From assembly GCA_016936455.1 (NCBI GenBank), contig JAFGXV010000021.1, positions 1-54,801 of the forward strand: a stretch of DNA of 54,801 bases, in the 5' to 3' direction. Source of the stretch: Desulfuromonadaceae bacterium (GTDB taxonomy: Bacteria; Desulfobacterota; Desulfuromonadia; Desulfuromonadales; Desulfuromonadaceae). Of this stretch, positions 7,624 through 17,283 are shown in pieces. The translations under genes were made by a program, and so were the position numbers. Each line of letters begins with the position of its first letter. Within the stretch, counting starts at the first letter, position 1. The notes below the pieces were generated by a model. That model worked only from the letters and a program-made list of their open reading frames with translations, searched no databases and had not been told where the DNA came from.

Positions 7624-10600
7624 GTGGCCAGTCACAGTTCGCACTCCGATGATCTTCAGAAATTCCATCAGCTGCTTGATCAGTTACCGCAGCATTTGCC
7701 AGACGGTTTAACCCGAGAGCGTCGGGAGGGGTTCTGGACCTTTTTTAATGTCATCCGCCAGAATGCTGTTCCCGGCAGTCTCATGAATCTGTCGGCGATG
7801 GATCTGTGCATGCAGCTGGTTTCGGTCTATCGGGTACTGGAAAGTCGTCATGAGGATGTGGCGGTCAAGGTCTTGCCGATTCAGGACGCCGATCAGGGTT
7901 TGCTGGTCTGCAGCTGTGTTGATGCGCCGTTTCTGTTTGATTCGCTGCTGCTCTTTCTGCGGCGTAAACGGGTGTGCTGGCAGGTGATCACCCATATGCG
8001 GCTGCATGTCCGCCGGCAGGACAACGGCATTGCGACGATCAAGGATGCCGAGCTCAGTCTGGCCAACGAGTCGCTGCTGATTGTTCAGGTGGAAGATTCC
8101 GTCGCCGCCGATGAAATGGTTTCAGCCATACGCGATACGCTGATGGAGGTTCAGCGTGTGGCGACGGATCGTGGAACGTTGCTGTACCGGCTCGAAAAGA
8201 TGCGGTCTGTGGCAGACCACGCCGGCTATGCCGAGTTCTGGAACTGGTTGCTGAATGATAATTTCACGCCGCTGTCCTATCGCCAGATCAGTGTCACCAC
8301 CGATGAGCCACGCCAGGCGGTGGTGGTGCCGGATTCCCAACTCGGCCTGACGGTCGAAAGCCAGCGCAGCATTCTCGATACGCCGCACCGGCTTGATCAA
8401 TGTGATCCGCAGACGCGTATCTGCCTGACGCGGCCGCAGGATGTGGCGGTGACGGAAACCGGTTGGCGCAGCCCGGTGTGGCGCGATGAGTTTCTGACTT
8501 CGGTGGTGCTGCGGGAGCCGGTGGCCGATGGGCGGATGGTTTATCACGAGTTTTTCGGTCTTTATACCAGCCATTCCAGCCAGGGGTCTGCACTGGATAT
8601 TCCGGTGCTGAAGAAGAAAATCCACGCCGCTCTTGAAACCCTGCATATTTCGCCCGAAAGCTACAACTTCCGCAAGGTCGAAGACCTGCTGTCATCGTTT
8701 CCCAAGACCGAGTTGTTTTTTCTCAAGCCGGATCATCTGCAGGACGTCATCAAGTCGCTGCTGTATTACCACCATTCCAGCGTGCGTGCGGTGGGACTTG
8801 AGGTGGAGCCCGACAGCCTGATCCTGATGCTGGTGATCCCGCGCACGCTGAATCCGAATACGGATTTCACCCAGCTTGAGCAGTATCTTAAGCCGGCCTG
8901 CCACGCCGATATGATCAGCCTGCGCATCCTGCATCTGAGTGCGGAAAACTTCATTCTGCAGGTGCAGGCGACTTCGGCAACACAGGTGGTGCTGCCGGAT
9001 CTGGAAAATCTCAATGAAGAGCTGACCCTGTTGCTGCAGAGCTGGGAGCAGCGCTTGCGGCGCGCACTGATTGATCAGCTGGGCAGTCATCAGGGGATGG
9101 CGCTGTGGCAGCCGTATCATCAGGCGTTTGGTGCCCATTACCGGGGCCGCGTTGACGTTGAGGCCTGTGTTCAGGACATTCTGTGTCTGGAGCGGTTACG
9201 GCAGTCGCAACAGGAGCAGATCGATCTCAGAGAGCCGTCGGAGGACCAGCCGACGGTATGCCAGTTGCAGTTCTATGCCAATCGGCCGGGGTATCTCAAT
9301 GAGCTGATGCCGCTGCTGGTCAATCTGGAATTGACGATCATCAATGAAGAAGATTTTTACATCAACCTCTCTGAAGGCGAGTACTACATCAAGAGTTTCA
9401 GCGTTCTGAATCGTCTTTCCGGTAAAGAAAGTCTGGCCAGTCTGAAGCCGCGCCTGATCGATGCGCTGGTTGCTTTGCGACGCAACCTGACGGAAAACGA
9501 TTACCTGAACCACCTGCTGGTGCGAACGGGTCTGGACTGGCAGCAGATTGATGTTTTTCGCGCCTACCGCAACTACTATTTCCAGCTGGGCTCTCCCTTT
9601 ACCAAAAAAAGTGTTGCTTACGCGCTGATCAATAATCCGCGCGCCGCACTGGCCCTGTCGCGCTATTTTGAAGCGCGTTTCAAACCGGACCCGGCCTGGA
9701 GTGATCCGCTGCAGCGGGAGGAGCAGGCGCTTTCTCCGGCGCGGTTTGAATTGATCGAGTCTTTGAAGGACGTGGCCAATGTTAACGAAGACCGAATTCT
9801 GCGCCTGATGTTCAACCTGATTGATTCCACGGTGCGCACCAACTTCTTCAAGCGGCGCGATCAGCAGGAGTATTTTCTTTCGTTCAAGATCAGCGCCATC
9901 GGCATCACCGACATGCCGGTTCCGCGGCCTTTGTTTGAAATCTATGTGCACAACGCCGACATGGAGGGCATCCATCTGCGGGGGGGCATGGTTGCGCGCG
10001 GCGGGATTCGCTGGTCCGACCGTCCCGATGATTTCCGCACCGAAATTCTGGGGCTGATGAAAACACAGATGACGAAGAATGCCCTGATTGTTCCGGTTGG
10101 ATCGAAGGGTGGTTTTGTCGTCAAAACATCCTATAGCGACCGTGAAGAAGGCATGGCGCTGTCGAAGAAAGCTTATCAGACCCTGATGCGGGGGTTGCTC
10201 GATCTGACAGATAACCGCAGGGCCGGCCAGATCATTCCGGCCGAGGGTGTGGTGCGGTATGATGGTGACGACCCTTATCTGGTTGTTGCTGCCGACAAGG
10301 GGACCGCGCATCTGCCCGATACGGCCAATGCCATCAGCGCCGACTATGGTTTCTGGCTGGCCGACGGCTTTGCCAGCGGGGGATCGCACGGCTATGACCA
10401 CAAGGTGCTGGGGATTACCGCCCGCGGGGCCTGGGTTTGCGTGCAGCGTCATTTCCGTGAACTGGGGATTGACATCCAGCAGCAGTCGATCAGTGTTGTC
10501 GGGATTGGTGACATGAGCGGTGACGTCTTCGGCAATGGCATGCTGCTGTCGGACAAAATCAAGCTGATGGCAGCCTTCAACCATCGCCATATTTTCCTCG

Positions 10601-12351
10601 ACCCGGACCCTGATCCGGCGGTCAGTTTTGCTGAGCGGACACGACTGTTCGCATTGCCGCGCTCTGGCTGGAACGATTACGCTGCTGAGCTGATCTCGGA
10701 GGGGGGTGGTGTTTTTGAGCGCAGCGCCAAGGAGATTCCACTCTCACCCCAGGTTCGTCAATGGCTGGGTGTCCGCTATGAAGCCCTCGACGGCGACACG
10801 CTGATTCAGCTGCTGCTCAAGGCTCAGGTTGACCTGTTGTGGAATGGCGGTATTGGCACCTATGTCAAAAGCTCCCAGCAGGATCATACGGCAGCGGGGG
10901 ATCGGGCCAATGACAGTGTGCGCATCGATGCCAGCCAGTTACGTGCCCGCGTAGTGGGAGAGGGGGGCAATCTCGGTTTTACCCAGCGCGCTCGCATCGA
11001 ATACGCCCTGCTCGGTGGCCGGATCAATACGGATGCCATCGATAATTCCGCCGGGGTTGATTGCTCGGACCATGAGGTTAACCTGAAAATTTTCATGCAG
11101 CACCTGCAAGAACAACACTATGTTGCCAGTCTTGAAGAGCGTGATCGGTTGCTGACTGAAGTGACTGACGATGTCTGCCTTTCAGTGTTGCGCAATAATT
11201 ATGAACAGAGTCTATGCCTGTCACTGGATGAGCAGCGCAGTCAGCGTGAGCCCGAAGTGTTTACCGACCTGGCGTCGCGGTTGCAGGAGGTTGGCCTGCT
11301 TGATCCCGTCAGTGAATCTTTGCCGACGCCCAAGGAGATGGTTGCACGCGGGACGGGATATTCCCGCCCGGAACTCGCTATTCTGCTGGCTTACAGTAAA
11401 ATGCATCTTTATCAGGCCCTGCTGCAGGATGAACAGTCCGAGCGAGCGATCGAGGGCCGTTATCTCGAGCAGTATTTTCCGGAAAAAATTCGCCAGAAGT
11501 TTGCCGGGCAGATTCCGGAGCACCCCCTGCATCGGGAGATTGCCGCAACGGTGATGACCAATCAGGTCATCAACTACGGTGGGGCCACCCTCTGCTTCCG
11601 CCTGGCGCGCCGACATAATGTAACTCTGCCTCAGGTGGCCGAACTCTACCTTTTTTATGTCGAGGTTCTCAGGGCTCAAGACTTACGCCAGCAACTGTTC
11701 GACCTCGACAACCGCCTGCCAGGTGAAGAGCAGTATCGCTGGTTGATGGCGATAGAAGATGCCCTGATGACGCTGTGTGACTGGTCGTTGCGCCAGCATC
11801 GTTATGCGGATATGCGGCAGTTGCCCCTGCTGCAACAGACCGTGGCGCAGTACACCACCTTGCTGAGCAGCGTGGTCAGCTCAACCCTGTGGCAGGATTG
11901 TCATCAACAGCTGGAACAGCTCGAGCAGCATGGCTTTTCGCCGCAGAGCGCGCTTGAACTGGTCTCTTTACCGTTTCTGGATAACCTGATTCCGCTGATC
12001 TGGCTGATGGAGCGCACCGGAAATGACCTGCACTCTCTGGCGGTAACGTTGAATGATGTGATGGAAACCTTCCGGATTGCTTTTCTGCTTGAGAGCTTGA
12101 CCCGGGTGCCGGAACGGGACCGCTGGGATCATCGTACCGCCAGTCTGCTGCGTGGCCGGCTGATGGAAGCGGTCTTTGCACTGGTTGAAAAGGTCATGTC
12201 GGAGCATCAGGGTAATCTGGATAGCCTGGTGTCGATGAATCGACGTTCCATGCAACGCTACAAGCAGTATCTCGACCTGCTGGCCAAAGAGAAAATGCTT
12301 AATTTTCATCCGGTCATGGTGGTGCTGGATCAGATTCAGAAACTGGTCTGA
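7624..12351 (+). CDS. Large NAD-specific glutamate dehydrogenase (GDH-180 type)
   Basis: A 1575-residue cytoplasmic enzyme of the bacterial large NAD-GDH family, which oxidatively deaminates glutamate to 2-oxoglutarate. The size matches the family (about 1600). ACT-like regulatory regions occupy the first half. The catalytic core begins near residue 786 with GGMVARGGIRWSDRPDDFR and the lysine-rich MKTQMTKNALIVPVGSKGG. The nucleotide-binding segment VVGIGDMSGDVFGNGML lies near 955, and GGNLGFTQRARIEYALLGG near 1116. The GTG at 7624 is preferred because AGGGAGG lies 6 bases upstream; a GTG at 7594 has no such site. It stands alone, between a terminator and panB. Confidence 0.95.
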   Translation: MASHSSHSDDLQKFHQLLDQLPQHLPDGLTRERREGFWTFFNVIRQNAVPGSLMNLSAMDLCMQLVSVYRVLESRHEDVAVKVLPIQDADQGLLVCSCVDAPFLFDSLLLFLRRKRVCWQVITHMRLHVRRQDNGIATIKDAELSLANESLLIVQVEDSVAADEMVSAIRDTLMEVQRVATDRGTLLYRLEKMRSVADHAGYAEFWNWLLNDNFTPLSYRQISVTTDEPRQAVVVPDSQLGLTVESQRSILDTPHRLDQCDPQTRICLTRPQDVAVTETGWRSPVWRDEFLTSVVLREPVADGRMVYHEFFGLYTSHSSQGSALDIPVLKKKIHAALETLHISPESYNFRKVEDLLSSFPKTELFFLKPDHLQDVIKSLLYYHHSSVRAVGLEVEPDSLILMLVIPRTLNPNTDFTQLEQYLKPACHADMISLRILHLSAENFILQVQATSATQVVLPDLENLNEELTLLLQSWEQRLRRALIDQLGSHQGMALWQPYHQAFGAHYRGRVDVEACVQDILCLERLRQSQQEQIDLREPSEDQPTVCQLQFYANRPGYLNELMPLLVNLELTIINEEDFYINLSEGEYYIKSFSVLNRLSGKESLASLKPRLIDALVALRRNLTENDYLNHLLVRTGLDWQQIDVFRAYRNYYFQLGSPFTKKSVAYALINNPRAALALSRYFEARFKPDPAWSDPLQREEQALSPARFELIESLKDVANVNEDRILRLMFNLIDSTVRTNFFKRRDQQEYFLSFKISAIGITDMPVPRPLFEIYVHNADMEGIHLRGGMVARGGIRWSDRPDDFRTEILGLMKTQMTKNALIVPVGSKGGFVVKTSYSDREEGMALSKKAYQTLMRGLLDLTDNRRAGQIIPAEGVVRYDGDDPYLVVAADKGTAHLPDTANAISADYGFWLADGFASGGSHGYDHKVLGITARGAWVCVQRHFRELGIDIQQQSISVVGIGDMSGDVFGNGMLLSDKIKLMAAFNHRHIFLDPDPDPAVSFAERTRLFALPRSGWNDYAAELISEGGGVFERSAKEIPLSPQVRQWLGVRYEALDGDTLIQLLLKAQVDLLWNGGIGTYVKSSQQDHTAAGDRANDSVRIDASQLRARVVGEGGNLGFTQRARIEYALLGGRINTDAIDNSAGVDCSDHEVNLKIFMQHLQEQHYVASLEERDRLLTEVTDDVCLSVLRNNYEQSLCLSLDEQRSQREPEVFTDLASRLQEVGLLDPVSESLPTPKEMVARGTGYSRPELAILLAYSKMHLYQALLQDEQSERAIEGRYLEQYFPEKIRQKFAGQIPEHPLHREIAATVMTNQVINYGGATLCFRLARRHNVTLPQVAELYLFYVEVLRAQDLRQQLFDLDNRLPGEEQYRWLMAIEDALMTLCDWSLRQHRYADMRQLPLLQQTVAQYTTLLSSVVSSTLWQDCHQQLEQLEQHGFSPQSALELVSLPFLDNLIPLIWLMERTGNDLHSLAVTLNDVMETFRIAFLLESLTRVPERDRWDHRTASLLRGRLMEAVFALVEKVMSEHQGNLDSLVSMNRRSMQRYKQYLDLLAKEKMLNFHPVMVVLDQIQKLV

Positions 12352-12609
12352 TCCAGGGGTTGACTGTGTGGCCAGACAGCTCGTCGGCGCAGAGTGGATC
12401 AATCCTGCTTTGCGTCGACAGCTGACTGTGCTATTTTACACAGACTTTCAGAGTGGATCGTCTTCGTCTTGTCGGCTTTGGCTGAGGTGAGGAAAAAGGA
12501 GGTTGTCGGCTGGGAGAATTGGCAGGGAAGGGTAGAGGCTTTTCGGTCTTGCACTGAAAGGCTTTTGTTTTGTGCCGAATCCGGCTGCGTAACGGGCAAG
12601 GAATAAATG

Positions 12610-13410
12610 ATGAGAAAACTGACAACGGTTCTTGATATCCAGAAGATGTATCAGCAGGGCGAGAAGATTACGGTTCTTACCGCGTACGACTATCCCCTGG
12701 CCCGGATCATGGATCAGGCCGGTATCGACATGATTCTGGTCGGTGATTCGGCCGGCAGCGTGGTGGCAGGGTACGACAATACCCTGCCCGTGACCATGGA
12801 CGAGATGATCTACCACACCCGCGCCGTCATGCGCGCCAATCAGGGCGCCCTGGTGATTGCCGATATGCCGTTTCTGTCCTACCAGATCGACGTCCGCGAT
12901 GCCTGTCTCAATGCCGGTCGTTTGGTCAAGGAAGCCGGTGCTCATGCCGTCAAGCTCGAAGGCGGTGAAAACGTTTCCGCGACCATCAGTGCCATTGTCA
13001 ATATGGATGTGCCGGTGGTGGCCCACATTGGCCTGACACCCCAGTCGATTCATCGTATGGGGGGCTACCGGGTTCAGGGGCGCAGGGAAGAGCAGGCCCG
13101 ACAGTTGCTGGCCGATGCGAAAGCCGTGGCTGCAGCCGGGGCCTTTGCCCTGGTACTCGAAGGGATTCCTGCCGATCTGGCTCGCGAGATCACGGACACC
13201 ATCGATATCCCCACTATCGGTATTGGTGCCGGGGTGCACTGCTCTGGTCAGGTGCTGGTGGTTCACGATATTCTGGGCCTGTGTGAAAAATATTCCCCCA
13301 AGTTTGTCAAGGTCTATGCTGATCTGGCTCCCCTGATCAAGGACGCTGTCAGCCGCTATATCGAAGAGGTTAAAAACGGCAGCTTCCCTGGTGAAGAACA
13401 CAGCTTCTAG
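12610..13410 (+). CDS. panB: 3-methyl-2-oxobutanoate hydroxymethyltransferase
   Basis: PanB makes ketopantoate from 2-oxoisovalerate and methylene-tetrahydrofolate, the first step of pantothenate and CoA synthesis. The 266-residue TIM-barrel protein carries the family signatures TVLTAYDYPLA, VGDSAGSVVAGYDNTLPVT, AHIGLTPQSIHRMGGY and the glutamate-containing LVLEGIP. The second of two adjacent ATGs (12610) is better spaced from AAGGA at 12598; 12607 is the alternative. The 258 bp upstream hold no gene that I can support. panC follows 19 bp downstream. Confidence 0.96.
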   Translation: MRKLTTVLDIQKMYQQGEKITVLTAYDYPLARIMDQAGIDMILVGDSAGSVVAGYDNTLPVTMDEMIYHTRAVMRANQGALVIADMPFLSYQIDVRDACLNAGRLVKEAGAHAVKLEGGENVSATISAIVNMDVPVVAHIGLTPQSIHRMGGYRVQGRREEQARQLLADAKAVAAAGAFALVLEGIPADLAREITDTIDIPTIGIGAGVHCSGQVLVVHDILGLCEKYSPKFVKVYADLAPLIKDAVSRYIEEVKNGSFPGEEHSF

Positions 13411-13429
13411 TCGCAGAGAGTAGAAAATC

Positions 13430-14284
13430 ATGGAACTGATTCAGGATGTTCAGGTGCTGCAGCAGCGCATGCTGGACGAGCGCGCAGCGGGTAAAACCAT
13501 CAGCTTTGTTCCCACCATGGGTTTTCTCCATCAGGGCCATCTGTCGCTGCTGGAAGAGGGACGTCGGCGTGGCGATGTGCTGGTGCTGTCGATCTTTGTC
13601 AATCCCACCCAGTTCGGCCCCAACGAAGACTTTGATAACTACCCGCGCGCTTTGCAGCGCGATATGGATCTGGCGCAAACCACTGGGGTCGATATCATCT
13701 TTGCCCCTGATGCAAGCGCCATGTATCCGGCGGGCAGCGCTACCCTGGTCCATGTCTCAGGCCTGACGGAGAATTTGTGCGGAGCCAGTCGCCCCGGACA
13801 TTTTGATGGGGTGACCACCGTGGTGAACAAGTTGTTCAATCTGGTTCAGCCGCATGTGGCGCTGTTCGGCATGAAGGATTTTCAGCAGCTGGCCGTCATC
13901 CGCAAGATGGTGGTTGATCTGAATATGCCGATTGAGATTGTGGGAATGCCGATTGTGCGCGAAAAGGACGGGCTGGCCATGAGTTCGCGCAATACCTATC
14001 TCAGTGATGACCTGCGGCGACAGGGACTCTCTTTGATTACAGCCATCCGCACCTTGTGTCGCAGCGCTCTGGCCGGGGAGCGCAACACCGCTCGGTTGAT
14101 TGAGCAGGCCCGCGAGATCATCAGTGCCCAGCCTTCAGCGCAGATCGATTATATTCAGATCTGCCATGATCTGACCCTGCAGGATATGGAGATGGTTGAC
14201 GAGCACGCCGTGGTTTTGCTAGCTGTGCGTTTCGGCGCGACGCGACTGATCGATAATCACTATTTACTCCAGCAGCCCGCCTGA
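13430..14284 (+). CDS. panC: Pantothenate synthetase
   Basis: PanC condenses pantoate with beta-alanine using ATP. The 284-residue protein has the nucleotidyltransferase HIGH-type motif in PTMGFLHQGHLSLL, the FVNPTQFGPNEDF segment, GAS-RPGHFDGV and the KMSKS-equivalent near REKDGLAMSSRNTYL. It lies 19 bp after panB and in the same operon. The coaD gene at 32320-32805 serves the same CoA pathway but is a separate unit. Confidence 0.96.
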   Translation: MELIQDVQVLQQRMLDERAAGKTISFVPTMGFLHQGHLSLLEEGRRRGDVLVLSIFVNPTQFGPNEDFDNYPRALQRDMDLAQTTGVDIIFAPDASAMYPAGSATLVHVSGLTENLCGASRPGHFDGVTTVVNKLFNLVQPHVALFGMKDFQQLAVIRKMVVDLNMPIEIVGMPIVREKDGLAMSSRNTYLSDDLRRQGLSLITAIRTLCRSALAGERNTARLIEQAREIISAQPSAQIDYIQICHDLTLQDMEMVDEHAVVLLAVRFGATRLIDNHYLLQQPA

Positions 14285-14297
14285 ATGCAGGCGTTCC

Positions 14298-15605
14298 ATG
14301 TCTGAACAGATTTTTTGCAGCCGTTACCTGGTGCCGGTTTCCGGCCCACCGTCAGAGGACAGTGGCTTTGCCGTGGCCGAAGGGCGCATCGTTGCCGTCG
14401 ATGCTACGGCTGAACTGCGTCGACGCTATCCGCGCGCAAAGGTAACGGACTTCAGCGACTCCATCGTCCTGCCTTGTTTTGTCAACGCTCATACCCATCT
14501 GGAGTTGAGCGATTTTCCAATCTGGCGCCGCCATGCACGCTGTGCCGACGAGGTGCCAGACCATCCAGCTAAAGGGTTTACCGACTGGATTCTGCAGCTG
14601 ATTCGCTTGAAAATTTGCCTGGGGCGGGATGCTGAAATCTACCGACATGCCTGGTATGCCGGGCTGCAGCAGGCGCAGGCCAGTGGTACGGGCTATCTGG
14701 GCGATATTGTCACGACGCCCCAGTTGATCAGCGATGTCGCTCACAATCTTCCTGGACGTGCCTTTGTTGAAATTCTTGGTCAGGACCCTGAGGCCGTTCA
14801 GCAGCAGCTTCAACGCCTGGAACAGGCTCTTTGCGCCTATCCAGGGGCCCTGTGGGGGGCCGCTCCGCATTCTCCCTATACATTGAGTTCTGAACTGCTC
14901 AAAGTGGCGTTCCGGACCGCTGCCAGCCTGAATGTTCCCTCCACGATTCATATGGCCGAGTCCGATGATGAAGTCGAGTTTCTTGATCGTGCAGCGGGTC
15001 CTCTGGCTGAACAGCTTTATCCGTTCGTGCGCTGGCAGGATCATATTCAGCCTGTGCGCAGGCAGCGCCCCCTGCAGGCGGTGGAAAAAGCCGGAGGTCT
15101 CAGGGCTGGCAGCCTCCTGGTCCATGCTGTTCATGTCAATAGCGAGGAAGTTGCTCGTATCGCCGCAACCGGTGCCAGCGTGGTTCTTTGTCCGCGCTCC
15201 AATGCCCTGTTGCAGGTTGGTAAGGCTCCGGTCAAGGACTTTCTTCGCCATGATGTGCCGCTGGCCCTGGGCACAGACAGCCTGGCCAGCAACGGTTCCT
15301 TATCGTTATGGGACGAAATCGCATTTGCCCGTAAATGGTTCGAGGGTCAGCTCGACTGCCAGAAACTGATCGAAATGGCGACATGCGGTGGTGCGCGAGC
15401 ACTCGGACTTGAAGGTGTGGGAACACTGGAAACGGGTGCGCGTGCCTCCTTTCAGGTATTGCGACCCAGCCAGCTGCCGCCACTTCAGCAGTTGGCTGAT
15501 TTCCTGTGCCAGCCGCAGCGGGGACGCGAGGTCAAGGCGTTGTATCGAGATGGCGCTATTGTGGAGCTGAACAATCTTTATCAATCAGCGTCGCCGGCAA
15601 TCTAG
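14298..15605 (+). CDS. Atz/Trz-type amidohydrolase, candidate aminodeoxyfutalosine deaminase
   Basis: A 435-residue metal-dependent hydrolase of the cytosine deaminase/Atz-Trz clade. Expected metal ligands and catalytic residues are visible: HTHLEL (His-x-His), HMAES, HAVHVN and GTDSLAS. In relatives, enzymes of this type deaminate aminodeoxyfutalosine in the futalosine route to menaquinone, which fits an anaerobic deltaproteobacterium. No other mqn gene is in the window, so the substrate is inferred. S-adenosylhomocysteine or guanine deaminase-type activity are alternatives. It starts 13 bp after panC and ends 27 bp before the RseC-like gene. Confidence 0.8.
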   Translation: MSEQIFCSRYLVPVSGPPSEDSGFAVAEGRIVAVDATAELRRRYPRAKVTDFSDSIVLPCFVNAHTHLELSDFPIWRRHARCADEVPDHPAKGFTDWILQLIRLKICLGRDAEIYRHAWYAGLQQAQASGTGYLGDIVTTPQLISDVAHNLPGRAFVEILGQDPEAVQQQLQRLEQALCAYPGALWGAAPHSPYTLSSELLKVAFRTAASLNVPSTIHMAESDDEVEFLDRAAGPLAEQLYPFVRWQDHIQPVRRQRPLQAVEKAGGLRAGSLLVHAVHVNSEEVARIAATGASVVLCPRSNALLQVGKAPVKDFLRHDVPLALGTDSLASNGSLSLWDEIAFARKWFEGQLDCQKLIEMATCGGARALGLEGVGTLETGARASFQVLRPSQLPPLQQLADFLCQPQRGREVKALYRDGAIVELNNLYQSASPAI

Positions 15606-15632
15606 CTCCCCGTTTTTGGACAGGTGAATTCA

Positions 15633-16229
15633 ATGAGCCCAATTCTCTCGGTTGTCGAAAAATACCGACAACAACTTCTGCATCCGCAGAAACTCATTCG
15701 TGAAGTCGGCACGGTGGTCGAACTCAAACCGAACCGGCTCGCCGTTGTGGCCTGTTCTTCGGGCGCGGGTTGTTCCTCCTGCGCAGCGTCCGGGGGCTGT
15801 TGTCAGGGTGGAGGGGATGGCCAGCGGCGCTTGCTGGTCGACAATGTTCCTTGTGCGCGCATCGGGGACCAGGTCCGCGTCGAGGTGGAAACCCGCGCCG
15901 AGCTGTTCGATTCCACAAACCTTTTATACCTGGTTTCCTTTATCATGCTTGCACTCGGTCTGGCTGTCGGTTATGGTATCGCCACTCTGCTGCCCGTGGG
16001 TGTTCCGGCAGCCCTGTTGGCGTTGCTTATCGGTGCTGCATTCATGGCGGGCACCCTGGGTGTGTTCCGTTTTGGTCGTCAGGCCGTGGTCCAGATCTCC
16101 CTGGCCCGGATTGTCGAGATTGTTGCGGTGGCTGACGTGCCTGATGCGCAGAGTGTCGTGGAAAATAATAATCATTATGTCGCTGATAAGACCAAAGAGT
16201 TGTGGTCGGGGTTGAGACATGGGGATTAA
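15633..16229 (+). CDS. RseC/MucC-like positive regulator of sigma-E / SoxR-reducing-type membrane protein
   Basis: A 198-residue inner-membrane protein. The N-terminal soluble part has a cysteine cluster ([18 protein letters not shown]), probably able to bind a metal or Fe-S centre. Two membrane segments follow near 95-115 and 120-140 ([18 protein letters not shown], then [17 protein letters not shown]). Family members act in sigma-E control or with Rnf-type reducing complexes; neither partner is in the window. The ATG at 15633 is preferred because AGGTG lies six bases upstream; a GTG at 15624 is the alternative. Its end overlaps the smpB start by 11 bases. Confidence 0.8.
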   Translation: MSPILSVVEKYRQQLLHPQKLIREVGTVVELKPNRLAVVACSSGAGCSSCAASGGCCQGGGDGQRRLLVDNVPCARIGDQVRVEVETRAELFDSTNLLYLVSFIMLALGLAVGYGIATLLPVGVPAALLALLIGAAFMAGTLGVFRFGRQAVVQISLARIVEIVAVADVPDAQSVVENNNHYVADKTKELWSGLRHGD

Positions 16230-16671
16230 AATCATCGCAACCAATAAAAAGGCCTACCACGAATATTTTATCGAGGAGACCTATGAAGCGGGTCTGGTTC
16301 TGAGTGGAACGGAGGTCAAATCGTTGCGTCTGGGCAATGTCAACCTCAAAGAATCGTTTTGCCGCTTTATGAATGGCGAGTTGTTCATCAACAACATGAA
16401 CATTAGTCCCTACGAACAGGGCAACCGTGAGAACCATGACCCCACACGCATTCGAAAACTGCTGCTGCATCATTATGAGATTGATAAGCTCATTCGTAAG
16501 GTGGAAGAAAAAGGTCTGTCTCTGGTACCAACGAGGATTTATTTTAAGAATAGCTATGTGAAACTCGAAATCGGTGTGGCCCGCGGTAAAAAACTGCACG
16601 ATAAACGGGAAAGCCTTAAACAGAAACAGGCTGAACGTGAGGTGGCCAAAATATTTAAAGAGAATCGTTAA
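16219..16671 (+). CDS. smpB: SsrA-binding protein SmpB
   Basis: SmpB binds tmRNA and brings it to stalled ribosomes. The 150-residue protein shows the family start [20 protein letters not shown], the [10 protein letters not shown] motif, and the basic C-terminal tail [18 protein letters not shown]. It overlaps the upstream gene by 11 bases. The tmRNA gene itself begins 64 bp downstream, the usual pairing. Confidence 0.97.
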   Translation: MGIKIIATNKKAYHEYFIEETYEAGLVLSGTEVKSLRLGNVNLKESFCRFMNGELFINNMNISPYEQGNRENHDPTRIRKLLLHHYEIDKLIRKVEEKGLSLVPTRIYFKNSYVKLEIGVARGKKLHDKRESLKQKQAEREVAKIFKENR

Positions 16672-16689
16672 CTCTTCCGATTAACCTTA

Positions 16690-16716
16690 TTGAACTCGTT
16701 CAATTTGTGCTAGGAT
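16690..16716 (+). promoter_or_regulatory. Candidate sigma-70 promoter of tmRNA gene
   Basis: A TTGAAC box (16690-16695) is followed at 15 bp by TAGGAT (16711-16716), with an alternative -10 TATCAT at 16716. The tmRNA 5' end at 16736 is normally made by processing, so the distance is acceptable. Confidence 0.4.
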
Positions 16717-16735
16717 ATCATATCGAAAAAGAAAG

Positions 16736-17090
16736 GGGGGCGCCAAGGTTTCGACGGGGATTGGAAGCTAAGGTTGCATGTCGGAGTGGGCTGGCTCCGT
16801 AAAAAAGCCCATTACATACAAACGCCGATACTGACGTTTCGTACGCATTAGCAGCTTAGGCTGCTACGTCTGCTGGTTACTTCGCCTGCGGGTTTCCAGT
16901 GGACGTCAATTCAGCGGGCTGGTTGTTGTTCAGGTCTGTGGCTCAACAACGAGAACTTAAGCAGAATCGCCGATGGTAAGACCCTGTCTGTGGGGGCGGC
17001 CACCGGTTAAATCTAAAACATAGACTACACATGTAGACGCCTTAAGTGAAAGATTTTCGGACGCGGGTTCGATTCCCGCCGCCTCCACCA
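16736..17090 (+). ncRNA. ssrA: Transfer-messenger RNA (tmRNA, ssrA)
   Basis: tmRNA rescues stalled ribosomes and adds a degradation tag. The 5' end GGGGGCGCCAAGGTTTCGAC and the 3' end GTTCGATTCCCGCCGCCTCC-ACCA are diagnostic. The 7-bp acceptor stem pairs GGGGGCG with CGCCTCC. The tag frame is probably 16824-16859 and reads ADTDVSYALAA followed by a stop. The CCA is encoded. The gene is intact although an integrase gene follows it, so the inserted element restored the 3' end. High confidence. Confidence 0.97.
17076..17087 (+). other. Candidate att core at ssrA 3' end (attL)
   Basis: The 12-mer ccgccgcctcca lies within the tmRNA T-arm/acceptor 3' strand. It matches 28942-28953 at 11 of 12 positions. 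The match is short and GC-rich, so this is a weak call that rests on context. Confidence 0.4.
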
Positions 17091-17121
17091 ACAATAAATC
17101 TCGGAAAGTCCGAGATGATCT

Positions 17122-17150
17122 AAAAGCCCTGAGAAATCGGGGCTTTTTCT
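17122..17150 (+). terminator. Terminator downstream of tmRNA
   Basis: Stem aaaagccc (17122-17129) pairs with gggctttt (17140-17147) around a 10-base loop and runs into Ts. It lies after the ssrA 3' end, so probably inside the element. Confidence 0.75.
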
Positions 17151-17202
17151 TTGTCTAGCGTCCGGCTAGGTCTATCACAATCCGTTGACATCTACAAAAT
17201 TT

Positions 17203-17246
17203 GTGGGTAACTTTTAGGGGTAACTCCAAACCCGTGGGGGTAACTC
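17203..17246 (+). repeat. Cluster of integrase arm-type repeats, left end
   Basis: Three copies of a GGGTAACT element lie in direct orientation: gtgggtaacttt at 17203, ggggtaactcc at 17217 and gtgggggtaactc at 17234. They sit between ssrA and the integrase gene, where arm-type binding sites are expected. The 12-mer gtgggtaacttt occurs again at 28861 near the other end. Confidence 0.6.
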
Positions 17247-17283
17247 TTCCAAATTACCCCCACATTGCGACGGAGCCCTTGCC

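Noticed and set aside
9196..10590. Long minus-strand frame inside glutamate dehydrogenase
   Set aside because: A shadow of the GC-rich dehydrogenase gene; His/Gln/Arg-rich translation with no motif.
12352..12606. 70-residue plus-strand frame (12394-12606) upstream of panB
   Set aside because: No ribosome site, no recognisable composition, ends at the panB start; probably panB leader.
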